A stretch of 64,000 nucleotides of DNA from Catalinimonas alkaloidigena (GTDB taxonomy: Bacteria > Bacteroidota > Bacteroidia > Cytophagales > Flexibacteraceae), in NCBI RefSeq assembly GCF_900100765.1, contig NZ_FNFO01000010.1:217025-281024 (forward strand), given 5' to 3'. The notes beneath the pieces are model-generated. The model was given only the letters and a program-made list of their open reading frames with translations, was not told the DNA's origin and searched no databases. How positions within the stretch are numbered: the first letter of the stretch is position 1; every line of letters begins with the position of its first letter. Made by a program: the position numbers and the translations under genes. Of this stretch, positions 43,385 through 51,639 are shown one piece after another.

Positions 43385-44519
43385 ACACGTAGGAAAAAAT
43401 GGCCGATTCCATACTCAACCCAGGTCCAAACCCTACGGCGAACAGCTTGGCGAGTTGCTGCCCGGCCCGCCGGATTTCCAGGCGCGCTTCCAGGTAGTGC
43501 CGCAACACGAACAGAATCGTGGGCGACGACATGTTCCCAAAGTGCTGTAATACCTCGCGTGAGGTTTGCATGTCCCGATCCTCGAGCCGAAAAGCTTCCT
43601 GTACCGCATCAAGGATCTTTTTCCCGCCGGGATGGATCGCCCAGTGACCGATCTGTTCCCGTTGTAGCCGGAAGCGGGCCAGGGCGCGTTCCAGCATATC
43701 GTTACAATGTTTCAGAAGCAGAGATGGAACCCGGTTGCTCAACGTCATCACAAAGCCTTTGGGCGTGACAAACCACCCCATGGCTTCTTTTCCTTCGTGC
43801 GCCAGGGTTCCGTAAAACCCGTCGATGTGCAAGCCGGACCAGCCTTTTTGCCGTGCCTGCGTCGTTGAGGTGATCACCGACGCCGCAGCTCCGTCTGCAA
43901 ACAAAGAGTTTGCCAGCAGATGGTCGGATTGTTCCGAGGGCTGGAAGTGTAATGTACATAATTCTACACAAATTACCAGCACAACTGCCTGATTATCAGT
44001 ACGACAAATCAGGTCGGCTTGCTTCAGGGCGTGGAAAGCCGCATTGCACCCCAGAAAGTTGACGCTGGTCCGCCAGACGTCGGGCGGCAGGCCAAGCTGT
44101 TGCACCAGGGCAACGTCGAGTCCCGGCGCGACGAGTCCGGTGCAACTGACCGTGATCAGGTGGGTAATTTCGTCGGTCTTCAGGGCTTCGCCGACGGTAG
44201 CCAGCGACTTTACAGCTTCGTGGATGGCCTCGGTAGCCAGGGGTAAGGCCTGCCGTTCGTACTCTTCCATACGCCGGTCTACTTTCGGTTCCGAGCCATT
44301 CATGTGCGGCACCGGAAAAAACAGCCGTTCGCCCAACTGCTGCGAGAAGTCGGCCAGCACCGAATGGCGCGTGTCGATGCCGCTGTGTTCGTGCAGGAAC
44401 CGCAGCTTCCGAAGTGCCCCGGGGGTTTCCTGGTAGGCATCTTCCATAAACGAAGCGATTGCTGCCTGTTGATTTTTATAAGGAGGCACCGCCGTTCCGA
44501 TGCTGACAATCAAGCTCAT
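43377..44519 (-). CDS. type III polyketide synthase (chalcone synthase-like)
   Basis: A 380-residue homodimeric ketosynthase that builds polyketides directly on CoA starters with malonyl-CoA. The catalytic triad is visible: Cys158 in NFLGCNAAFHAL, His296 in WAIHPGGKK and Asn329 in FGNMSSPTIL. The N-terminal half has IVSIGTAVPPYKNQQAAIASF and SCTGLVAPGLDVALVQQLGL; the central DGFYGTLAHEGKEAMGWFVT segment is also family-typical. The length fits bacterial members such as alkylresorcinol and alkylpyrone synthases. It starts 9 bp after ubiA and overlaps the methyltransferase, forming a compact operon that probably yields an alkyl- or prenyl-decorated phenolic. Confidence 0.94.
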   Translation of the reverse strand: MSLIVSIGTAVPPYKNQQAAIASFMEDAYQETPGALRKLRFLHEHSGIDTRHSVLADFSQQLGERLFFPVPHMNGSEPKVDRRMEEYERQALPLATEAIHEAVKSLATVGEALKTDEITHLITVSCTGLVAPGLDVALVQQLGLPPDVWRTSVNFLGCNAAFHALKQADLICRTDNQAVVLVICVELCTLHFQPSEQSDHLLANSLFADGAAASVITSTTQARQKGWSGLHIDGFYGTLAHEGKEAMGWFVTPKGFVMTLSNRVPSLLLKHCNDMLERALARFRLQREQIGHWAIHPGGKKILDAVQEAFRLEDRDMQTSREVLQHFGNMSSPTILFVLRHYLEARLEIRRAGQQLAKLFAVGFGPGLSMESAIFSYVYD

Positions 44520-44528
44520 AGCGTTGAG

Positions 44529-45449
44529 TTAAAAAATAAAACTGGGGCTGTAGACCAGCGTTAGGGTTAAGAAATACAGAATCATGCAACAGGCCGCGAT
44601 CTGGTTCATGCGCATGGTGTTCCGGAAACTGGCCTGTTGCACATCGCGCCGTACATTAACTAGCCATACGGTAAAGTAGCTGACCACGGGTAACATAAAA
44701 AGCAGAAAAAGCCAGAAGGCTCCGAACTGCTCTTTGGTGCGGAACAGCAGCCACAGCCCGACCGTGGCCAGGCCAAACAGCGCCCCCGAAAAGAGGAATG
44801 TTCCGCGGAAGCCCAGCAACAGACTCAGGGTCTGATCTCCGTTGGCCCGGTCGGCTTCGTGCTGGTAGACCTGCGTCAGCGGATACACGCCGCCGATAAA
44901 GCAACTGCTGACCAGCATAGCATATAACACCGCCGGCGACAATATGTTAGACCAGGCGACCCCGCTAATGCCCTGGTAAGACAACAGGAAGGTAAAAGCG
45001 CCCTGAAACACAAAGACGGTCAGAAAACCGAGCACCGGGTATTTTTTGAGGCGAATGCCCCGGTAGCTGTAGGCCCGCGACGCCAGGATGTACAGGAGCA
45101 GCATCAGCGCAAAGGTCCAGCCCAGCACCAGCCCCAGGAGTACGGCCGCGGCGTCCATCATGAGGGTAACGTTGTAGAGCTGCCGGGTGGGCAACGGCGG
45201 GTGCTCCAGCCCGCCGATCGGCGTTTCGTCCCGGTCCTGGTAGCTGTTGTAGCCGTTGCTGGCCGGATACACGAGCAGGTGCAAGAGTACAAAGACCGTT
45301 AGGGCGCGCCACAGGTCGATCTGCGGCGTCTGGCTCAGCGCAAAAAGATAGATCGGCAGCAAGTGTACCGAAAAGGGAAGCCGCAGCAGTCGAAAGGTAT
45401 CGGTTTTCCAGAAGGGAGGCACGGACGAGGAGCGTAGGGTGTGTGTCAA
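44529..45449 (-). CDS. UbiA-family prenyltransferase
   Basis: A 306-residue integral membrane protein with about nine transmembrane helices. The two UbiA aspartate-rich loops are recognisable: NGYNSYQDRDETPIGGLEHP near residues 64-83, which replaces the more usual NDxxDxxxD, and the second, weaker region SYRGIRLKKYPVLGFL, with GGVYPLTQVYQHEADRANGD near 200 as the second acidic loop. UbiA enzymes transfer a prenyl chain to an aromatic acceptor. It is the first gene of the cluster, 9 bp before the type III PKS gene, so a prenylated polyketide phenol or quinone is a reasonable product. The acceptor and prenyl donor are not known. Confidence 0.87.
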   Translation of the reverse strand: MTHTLRSSSVPPFWKTDTFRLLRLPFSVHLLPIYLFALSQTPQIDLWRALTVFVLLHLLVYPASNGYNSYQDRDETPIGGLEHPPLPTRQLYNVTLMMDAAAVLLGLVLGWTFALMLLLYILASRAYSYRGIRLKKYPVLGFLTVFVFQGAFTFLLSYQGISGVAWSNILSPAVLYAMLVSSCFIGGVYPLTQVYQHEADRANGDQTLSLLLGFRGTFLFSGALFGLATVGLWLLFRTKEQFGAFWLFLLFMLPVVSYFTVWLVNVRRDVQQASFRNTMRMNQIAACCMILYFLTLTLVYSPSFIF

Positions 45450-45635
45450 GATAGGTAAAAAACGGCGCTTTCGCCCCCCGAGTTATCACTCGCTCGCTTT
45501 CGCTAGCACTCCTTACGACCGAAGCCCCCACCCCTGCCCTCGAGCGCGTGCTTTCCTACAACCAAAACGAGCCTTCGGAAGAAGCCCATTGGTGCTACTT
45601 CCGAAAGCTCGCCTGTTTTGTGATGAGGGGTGCGC

Positions 45636-46007
45636 TTAGAGGCGCGACATCGCTTCCACGCGCCGAGCCTGCCAGAAAAAGAAGCCCAGGGCTACGGCCG
45701 CCATCAGCAGACCGAGGCACTCGCGCGATTCCTCGACGTACATCCGCTCGGCCGACATGCCCGTAATCAGGCTGGCGTCGCTGGAAAGCCACTCCAGCAC
45801 GCTCGGTGCCAGGTAGAAGACCCCCAGCAGGTACGCGGCTGTCAGCACGCCCGTTCCCCAGGCATTATGACGCCCCAGCGCCGCACCGACGGCCACCGCG
45901 GCTACCAGTCCGTAGAGCAGTACCCACAGCAAAGCGTCGGGATCGTTGTATTGCACGACCGCGAACAAGGCAAAGAGCACGGCCAGAATCCAGTTTGCTA
46001 TTTTCAT
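45636..46007 (-). CDS. TMEM220-like four-helix membrane protein
   Basis: A 123-residue integral membrane protein. The first helix and following NDP loop, MKIANWILAVLFALFAVVQYNDPDALLW, match the transmembrane protein 220 family, whose members share 'Q-x-N-D-P-D' after helix 1. Three more hydrophobic helices follow (LLYGLVAAVAVGAAL, VLTAAYLLGVFYL, CLGLLMAAVALGFFFW). The function is unknown. The ATG at 46007 is chosen because it begins at the conserved N-terminus. It stands alone between the UbiA operon and the metalloprotease gene. Confidence 0.72.
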   Translation of the reverse strand: MKIANWILAVLFALFAVVQYNDPDALLWVLLYGLVAAVAVGAALGRHNAWGTGVLTAAYLLGVFYLAPSVLEWLSSDASLITGMSAERMYVEESRECLGLLMAAVALGFFFWQARRVEAMSRL

Positions 46008-46083
46008 ACGAGTAAATGTAAGGGTTTCCGGATTTTTCTCGCATGACATTTGTCACACTTCGCAGGGCAATGTAATGAAACAC

Positions 46084-46113
46084 AAAAGGCGGCTTTCTTT
46101 TCAGAAAACCGCC
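46084..46113 (-). terminator. terminator of the metalloprotease gene
   Basis: On the minus strand, GGCGG (from 46109-46113) and CCGCC (from 46088-46092) form a stem with extra A/T pairs, followed by TTTTGTGTTT. It lies 28 bp after the stop of the protease gene. Confidence 0.6.
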
Positions 46114-46140
46114 CTCCCTTGGGGCAATACCGCCGCTCGG

Positions 46141-48852
46141 CTACTGTTTCAGGTATTTCCGAACGTGTTGCGTTTGTCCGTCGCTAATTCGCACCAAGTA
46201 CAGCCCGGCCGGCTGGCCGTTCAGATCCAGATGGCGAATCGTCGTGGTTGTATTGCCCTCGTCTCCCCATACACGCTGTCCCAGCAGGTTGACAACTTCT
46301 AAGGTGTATGTACCGAGCGGCAGGCCGCTCAGGTCTACGGTAAGCTTTCCGTTACCCGGATTCGGGTAAAGTTTGATGGTGGTATCAATTTCGCCCTCGT
46401 CGATTGGCGTCGGGTTGCCGATCCGCACCGTAACGGTCGTAGTAGACGAACAACCGTTGGCATCCGTGCCTGTCACAGCGTAGGTGGTGGTGGTGAGCGG
46501 CGACGCTTCTACCTGCGCGCCGGTGCCCTGGCTCAGTCCACGGTCCGGCAGCCACTCGTAATCGATGGCACCGCTGGCCCGCAGCGTCACCACACCTTCC
46601 GGCGCGATGGTCACGTCGTTCGGCGTCACGGCTACTTCGGGCAAGGCATTGACTTTCACGTAATTATTCCCAACAACCTGGGTACTACCCCGCCCGTTGG
46701 TCACCTTCAGGGTCACAGAATAGGTGCCCGGCTGGCTGTAATACACCATCGGGTTTTGCAGCCTGGACGACGAAGGCGTGCCCCCGGGAAACGACCATTC
46801 CCACTGCTGGGGGTATTCGCGGCTAGCGTCCCAGAAACTCACCAGATCGCCCTGGCAGTTGGTCTTCTGTACAGAATAGAAAGCAGCCTGCGGTGCTGAA
46901 GTAAGCTGGGGCACCGACATCATAATGTTGTCGAGGTAGAGTTTGTTTCCCCAGCCGGAATAGTTCACAATCGCCAGGTGCACGTTGGATTGCCCTTGCA
47001 GAAAGCCCAACGGAATGTGGATGTGCTCCCACTGATTTTTGGTCGGAATAAATTCGTCCTCGGTCGGAGCGGCCGTGGCCAGATCGGCCCCACCTTTGAA
47101 CCAGAACGGAGCAAAGGTCTGTCCGCAGTCGGTGGAGTAGAACAGCACCAGCGTGTCGGAATATTGCTGGCTGTATTGCGCATAGGCCACGTCGAATTCC
47201 AGCGCCGTGGTGGGGTTGGAGGCCAGGTCGAGTTTGCCGCTGAACAGAATGTCGATCGTGCCTGTGGGATCGGTTTCCTCGCTATAGTTGTCGATGACTG
47301 CACTGTAGCCGTTGTCTTCTCCGGCGCTCACGTTCGCGAAGAAGTCCCAGGTGCGGTCGCCATCGGGATTAAACAGGACCCAGCCCAGCAAATCCTCGTT
47401 GTCCTCGAAGTCTTCGATGAACGGCAGCGGATGTTCAATGCCCGACAGCGCCACGACGCAGCCGTAGCAGGTCGCCGTATCGCTCAGGTTTCCGTTGCGC
47501 GAAATCAGTTGCACATCATAGGAACCATTGGTCGAGTAAGTCACCGTCGGGTTGGCCGTTTCGGAAAATTCCACATTCGCTCCGGGGAAGTACCACTGGC
47601 GGTTCTGGCCGTTGTTGGAAGCATCCTGAAAATGGACGGTCATGGGCGTGCACCCCACGCTGGCATCCTGGGCAATGCGTGCCAGCGGCTGCGCACCAGG
47701 CTCGGTAGGGTCGCCCGGATCGGTATCGACCAGATGCACCCGCGAGGTCAGCAGTTCCTTCCGGCGGGGCGATACTTCCAGCACCGTTCGCATCCGCTGT
47801 TTCTGCTGCACCGTCAGGATGTTCATGCAGGCATCGTTGGTGTAATCCATGTAGTTCTCGACCATGTCGGGGGCCGTGCCGTTGCACGAGTGCAACTCGT
47901 CGCAGGCGTAGTTGGGACCCGCCGCATTCGGCGTATCGGTGCAGAAATCATCGGCGTCGCAGTCGCCATCGCCCCAGATGTGACGCAACCCCAGCCAGTG
48001 GCCGACCTCGTGCGTTGCCGTGCGACCACCGTCGTAAGGCGCGGTTACACTGCCGACGCGTCCAAAAGCCTGATGACGAATCACCACGCCGTCGGTACTG
48101 GCCGCGCCCATGTTGTTGTCGAGGCCGTTCAAGCCCGACAGGTTCGGAAACTGGGCGTACCCCAGCAAACTTTCGGCATCCCCACCGAACTGCACGGTCC
48201 AGATGTTGAAGTACTGGTTCGGGTTCCACTGGGTCTGGGGTTTCAGCTGCGCTTCGCACCCGCTGTGATCCCAAGCGGACTGATTACCGTTGACGCGATG
48301 AATGCCCGGCTCGGCCAGCAGATTGCCGTCCGGATCGACCCGCGCCAGCGCAAACTGAATCAGCGCATCGGCACCGGCTGGGTGCTGGTTGAAGCCCGGG
48401 GTGTTGGCCTGCCGCCGGTAGTCTTCGTTCAGCACTTCGATCTGCGAGATCACCTGCGCCTGCGAAATGTTGGCGCCCTGTCCGACGGGCTCTCCGTTGT
48501 GGATGACGTGCACAATGACCGGAATGGTGTAGACTTCATTGGCGGCCAGTGGTGTAAACAGGCCGTCCGCCTGTCGCCGGGCCATGGCCTTCTGCAGGTG
48601 GACTTCGAATTCCTGTAGCGATCCGAGTTCCGGGTGCCGAATGCGCAGGAGGCTGTCGACCTCCATGGTAGCGCAGGTACGGCGGTCCGGCAGGATGTAG
48701 CTGGGACGGATGGATGTACCATTTCGATTCGATTTGTGACGAATTTCCGTAACCACAGACGATTTCCGCTGAAAGATGGGCCGGAACGATTGCGCGAAAC
48801 TCAGGCAGGGGCTGAGCAGCCCGATCCCGAGCAAAAGGGTACGTATGTTCAT
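46141..48852 (-). CDS. secreted M43 metalloprotease with PKD domains and T9SS tail
   Basis: A 903-residue exported zinc protease of the pappalysin/M43 family. The signal peptide (LLLGIGLLSPCLSFAQ) is followed by a propeptide and the catalytic domain, with the extended zinc motif HEVGHWLGLRH (His281, Glu282, His285, His291). The second half contains a PKD-like domain (SVGCTPMTVHFQDASNNGQN), a MAM/jelly-roll-like segment (PLPFIEDFEDNEDLLGWVLF), a second PKD domain (VSFWDASREYPQQWEWSFPG) and an Ig-like module (APEGVVTLRASGAIDYEWLP). The last ~80 residues (IKLYPNPGNGKLTVDL...GLYLVRISDGQTQHVRKYL) are a T9SS type A sorting domain. It is therefore expected to cross the outer membrane through the SprA channel encoded 7 kb away. 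It digests extracellular protein; the specificity is unknown. Confidence 0.93.
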   Translation of the reverse strand: MNIRTLLLGIGLLSPCLSFAQSFRPIFQRKSSVVTEIRHKSNRNGTSIRPSYILPDRRTCATMEVDSLLRIRHPELGSLQEFEVHLQKAMARRQADGLFTPLAANEVYTIPVIVHVIHNGEPVGQGANISQAQVISQIEVLNEDYRRQANTPGFNQHPAGADALIQFALARVDPDGNLLAEPGIHRVNGNQSAWDHSGCEAQLKPQTQWNPNQYFNIWTVQFGGDAESLLGYAQFPNLSGLNGLDNNMGAASTDGVVIRHQAFGRVGSVTAPYDGGRTATHEVGHWLGLRHIWGDGDCDADDFCTDTPNAAGPNYACDELHSCNGTAPDMVENYMDYTNDACMNILTVQQKQRMRTVLEVSPRRKELLTSRVHLVDTDPGDPTEPGAQPLARIAQDASVGCTPMTVHFQDASNNGQNRQWYFPGANVEFSETANPTVTYSTNGSYDVQLISRNGNLSDTATCYGCVVALSGIEHPLPFIEDFEDNEDLLGWVLFNPDGDRTWDFFANVSAGEDNGYSAVIDNYSEETDPTGTIDILFSGKLDLASNPTTALEFDVAYAQYSQQYSDTLVLFYSTDCGQTFAPFWFKGGADLATAAPTEDEFIPTKNQWEHIHIPLGFLQGQSNVHLAIVNYSGWGNKLYLDNIMMSVPQLTSAPQAAFYSVQKTNCQGDLVSFWDASREYPQQWEWSFPGGTPSSSRLQNPMVYYSQPGTYSVTLKVTNGRGSTQVVGNNYVKVNALPEVAVTPNDVTIAPEGVVTLRASGAIDYEWLPDRGLSQGTGAQVEASPLTTTTYAVTGTDANGCSSTTTVTVRIGNPTPIDEGEIDTTIKLYPNPGNGKLTVDLSGLPLGTYTLEVVNLLGQRVWGDEGNTTTTIRHLDLNGQPAGLYLVRISDGQTQHVRKYLKQ

Positions 48853-49076
48853 ATAAAGGTCTGGTGTTGAAAGAGGAACCTGATCTTTCCTGGCATGGAC
48901 ACCCGGAATGTAAAAGCAAAGCTAGCCGGACTTTGAGAGGAGAAATTGTAAAATCCCGACCTGATTCTTACGGGGTAAGGTTATTCACTGCCAGGGTCAA
49001 TCCTGGAGACATCGGTTTGGCACGATGTCGCGTATTTACAACAGTTGCTTGTGGTTCAGCCTTACTTTTGGCTTAT

Positions 49077-49676
49077 ATGAGAGAGATGTTAAAACAGTAT
49101 TGCGGAGAATGTCGCCTGATTTTAGGCATGGTCTGCTGGTGGAGCGGGGCTTTCCTGTCGTTTTCGGGTGAGGGCTTGGCCGATGTACCCATTCCCACCA
49201 CGGTTCCGGCTCTCTTGGCTGCCTACCTGTTATTATGGATGGGCGCACTGGCTACCAATTTTGGACTTTTCCAGCTTATCCGCCCGGCACACCGTTACTT
49301 TCGCACGTTGTTTTATCTCTTGCTGGGGCTATCCGCCTTTGGGTGGAGCGTCTTTGCCGGAAGTGCGCTGCTGCACCTTTTCCAGGCAGAGGTTCCGACC
49401 TGGCCTGCCCTGCACGAAGGATGGACCATTGCTGCACTGGGTACCCTCACGAGCTGGATGCTCATGGGCACATGGCTCATCAGTCGTCAACAGTGGTTTG
49501 CGGGTGCCAGTCTGCTGGCCATCAGCGGCTGGCTTCTGTACAGTTGCCTGCACCTGGGCGTCAACATGCCCCCGGTGCTGTTCTACACGCTGGCGGGCCT
49601 GCTGAGTTTGTACCCCCTGTTGCACCAAAAAGAAGCGGAGCCTAACGCACCGCTGGCTCCGCAAGAACAGTACTAA
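49077..49676 (+). CDS. hypothetical multi-pass membrane protein
   Basis: A 199-residue protein with about six hydrophobic helices (LILGMVCWWSGAFLSFSG, VPALLAAYLLLWMGALATNFG, LFYLLLGLSAFGWSVFAG, IAALGTLTSWMLMGTWLI, FAGASLLAISGWLLYSCL, LFYTLAGLLSLYPLL). I do not recognise a family. The frame is open upstream to 48864, but that part has no membrane character and overlaps the promoter side of the protease gene. The ATG at 49077 (or 49086) is therefore chosen. It stands alone between the protease and GH88/105 genes. The 3' end contains a hairpin that may serve the convergent gene. Confidence 0.5.
   Translation: MREMLKQYCGECRLILGMVCWWSGAFLSFSGEGLADVPIPTTVPALLAAYLLLWMGALATNFGLFQLIRPAHRYFRTLFYLLLGLSAFGWSVFAGSALLHLFQAEVPTWPALHEGWTIAALGTLTSWMLMGTWLISRQQWFAGASLLAISGWLLYSCLHLGVNMPPVLFYTLAGLLSLYPLLHQKEAEPNAPLAPQEQY
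49627..49662 (-). terminator. terminator of the GH88/105 gene
   Basis: GCGGAGCC (49635-49642) and GGCTCCGC (49655-49662) form an 8-bp stem; on the minus strand it is followed by TTCTTTTT. It lies within the last codons of the convergent membrane-protein gene. Confidence 0.6.
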
Positions 49677-49690
49677 GCGGCCGGTTTTGC

Positions 49691-50797
49691 TTACTTGCCG
49701 CCGTTGTACAACGTAATCATCTCGTTGCCTGCCAGCAGGAACGCTCCCGTGCCATACACTTCCCAGCTATCGACAGAAGTCGGACGCGGGTCGGCGCCGA
49801 TCTGCTGTACCCATCCCAACATGCCGGAAGGCTGCACGGCTCCGTTGAGGGCCTGCCAGGCACGCGTCACGACGGGTTCGTAGCGCCCCCGGTCCAGCAC
49901 GCCGTGGTTGATGCCCCACGCCAAGGCATAACAGTAAAAACCCGTTCCACTCGCTTCGCCCCCCGGATAGGAATCGGGGTCCAGCAAGCTGGCACGCCAG
50001 AAACCGTCGGATTGCTGCAGAGTGGCAATGCGGTCGGCCATTTCACGGTAAGTCTGCAGGTAAAAATCGCGGTTGGGGTAGTTATCAGGAAGTTCTTCCA
50101 GCACGCGCACCAGTCCGCCCATCACCCAGCCGTTGCCCCGCGACCAGAAAATGCGCTCGCCGTTGGCTTCGCGCCGCCCTGAGCCATCTTCCGCAATGAC
50201 GTAATTCAGATCGCGCGCAAACAGGTGCTCCTCCTGATTATAGAGCAGGTCGTACGTTTCGCGGAACAGCTTGTCCATGTAGGTCAGGTACTTCCGGTCG
50301 CCGGTTGCCTTGGCCAGCTTGGCGAGGGCGGGTGGTGCCATAAAAAGCGCATCGCACCACCACCAGTCGATCACCTGAATATCGTTCGCGACCACGGGCG
50401 TGTTCATCATCTTGTCGATGGTGTCCTTAAATCCCTGGTAATACTTCGGCTCATTTTCCAACGCGTACAAATCCAGGTACGTCTGCGCAATGGCGTGATC
50501 GTCGGCGTGGCGCAACCGCGGCCCCGGTTGCCAGTCGTTTGCCTCGACCATCTTCTTGGCGGCTTTCAGGTATTTCTTTTTACCGGTGGCCTCGTAGGTT
50601 GCCATAATGCCCGCGTAGAACGCGCCATTAGTCCAGTCGTAAGGCTCGTGTTTCGGATGCTTCAGCTGCCAGTCGGCCACGCGCTGCATCTGCTTTTTAA
50701 TGTCGGAGGGAGCGGTGGGGGTGTTTTGTGGCTGGGCCGAAACCGTTGCGGACAGCAGCATTACAAACGCCCCAAGGAGGTGTAGAAAGCGGTTCAT
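49691..50797 (-). CDS. unsaturated glucuronyl/rhamnogalacturonyl hydrolase, GH88/GH105
   Basis: A 368-residue secreted (alpha/alpha)6-barrel hydrolase that removes unsaturated uronic acid from oligosaccharides made by lyases. The signal peptide (LLGAFVMLLSATVSAQP) is followed by ADWQLKHPKHEPYDWTNGAF near residue 45, the catalytic-acid region HADDHAIAQTYLDLY near residue 97, WWWCDALFMAPPALAKL near 145, IFWSRGNGWVMGGLVRVLEE near 215 and DGFWRASLLDPDSYPGGEAS near 265. The pattern is best known from YteR/YesR-type rhamnogalacturonyl hydrolases. It is the last gene of the minus-strand sugar set, separated from the DUF1080 gene by a terminator hairpin. Confidence 0.92.
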   Translation of the reverse strand: MNRFLHLLGAFVMLLSATVSAQPQNTPTAPSDIKKQMQRVADWQLKHPKHEPYDWTNGAFYAGIMATYEATGKKKYLKAAKKMVEANDWQPGPRLRHADDHAIAQTYLDLYALENEPKYYQGFKDTIDKMMNTPVVANDIQVIDWWWCDALFMAPPALAKLAKATGDRKYLTYMDKLFRETYDLLYNQEEHLFARDLNYVIAEDGSGRREANGERIFWSRGNGWVMGGLVRVLEELPDNYPNRDFYLQTYREMADRIATLQQSDGFWRASLLDPDSYPGGEASGTGFYCYALAWGINHGVLDRGRYEPVVTRAWQALNGAVQPSGMLGWVQQIGADPRPTSVDSWEVYGTGAFLLAGNEMITLYNGGK

Positions 50798-50802
50798 AGA
50801 TA

Positions 50803-50835
50803 GAAAAGGTTCTGCCCCTTATAGAGACAGAACCT
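50803..50835 (-). terminator. terminator after the DUF1080 lipoprotein gene
   Basis: AGGTTCTG (50807-50814) and CAGAACCT (50828-50835) form an 8-bp stem with a 13-nt loop, followed by TTTC on the minus strand, 24 bp after the DUF1080 stop and just before the GH88/105 start. It may only partly stop transcription. Confidence 0.6.
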
Positions 50836-50858
50836 GCAAAATTTTTACTCAGTGATGA

Positions 50859-51575
50859 TTACAATTCACGAATGCGGACGTTGCGGAACCACACCTGGTC
50901 ACCGTGGTCCTGTAGGGCGATGTGGCCGCTGTGGGCTTTGCCGTACATCGGCATCTCAGCGAACTTACTCGCCGCCACCTGCTCTTCCCAAGTAGGCGAC
51001 CAGAGGTCGTATTCCACGACTTTGGTGCCGTTGAGGTAGTGCTCCACGTGCCCGTTGTTCACCACCAGTTTGGCCTGGTTCCACTCGCCCGCCGGCTTTA
51101 CGGTCTCGACGGTTGACTTCTGCAGGTCGTAGTTATCGCCGGCACGGTGCTTCTCGATTTTAGCGTCGGCGTGGCGCTCGTTGTCCAGCACCTGCATCTC
51201 CGGCCCGGAATAGTAAACCGTTGGGAGCGAGTCGGCTTCGACCACGTTGAAGAAAACGCCGCTGTTGCCGCCTTCCGAAATCTTCCACTCCATCTCCAGT
51301 TCGAAGTTTTCGTACTCGTCTTTGGTGATGATGTCGCCGCCGCCTTTGCCTTCCAGGGCAATCATGTTGTCCCCGATTTTCCAGGCACCCGAGAGCGTAT
51401 CGGCTTTGTAGTTCCGCCACGCGCTGGGCTGGGTCAGGTCGGTCCACGCGTCGGCCGATTCTTCCATCATGGCGTTTTCGGTCGAGTCGCTCGTCGTGTC
51501 GGCGTCGGTGTTGGTTTCGCCGTTGCAGGCCGCCAATGCGACGGCCAGTGCCATACAGGCAGTTGTGTATTTCAT
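50859..51575 (-). CDS. DUF1080 (3-keto-glycoside hydrolase-like) lipoprotein
   Basis: A 238-residue exported lipoprotein: residues 1-17 form a lipid signal with lipobox LAAC. The DUF1080 domain, a concanavalin-like beta-sandwich, follows: TDLTQPSAWRNYKADTLSGA, GDNMIALEGKGGGDIITKDE, NFELEMEWKISEGGNSGVFF and GPEMQVLDNERHADAKIEKH, then QDHGDQVWFRNVRIREL at the end. Members of this family split 3-keto-glycosides in Bacteroides. The position next to a TIM-barrel isomerase and a Gfo/Idh/MocA oxidoreductase supports such a role. The ATG at 51575 (or 51581) begins just before the hydrophobic signal. It is 64 bp after the isomerase stop, with a terminator-like hairpin between. Confidence 0.82.
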   Translation of the reverse strand: MKYTTACMALAVALAACNGETNTDADTTSDSTENAMMEESADAWTDLTQPSAWRNYKADTLSGAWKIGDNMIALEGKGGGDIITKDEYENFELEMEWKISEGGNSGVFFNVVEADSLPTVYYSGPEMQVLDNERHADAKIEKHRAGDNYDLQKSTVETVKPAGEWNQAKLVVNNGHVEHYLNGTKVVEYDLWSPTWEEQVAASKFAEMPMYGKAHSGHIALQDHGDQVWFRNVRIREL

Positions 51576-51601
51576 GTACATAGAATAGGGATTAGATGCG
51601 T

Positions 51602-51631
51602 AAAGAAGCGACGGCCGAATCGGCCGTCGCT
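51602..51631 (-). terminator. hairpin after the isomerase gene
   Basis: AGCGACGGCCG (51607-51617) pairs perfectly with CGGCCGTCGCT (51621-51631) over 11 bp with a 3-nt loop, followed on the minus strand by TCTTTA. A weak T-tract suggests it attenuates or protects RNA ends between the isomerase and the DUF1080 gene. Confidence 0.65.
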
Positions 51632-51639
51632 GTGAGGAA

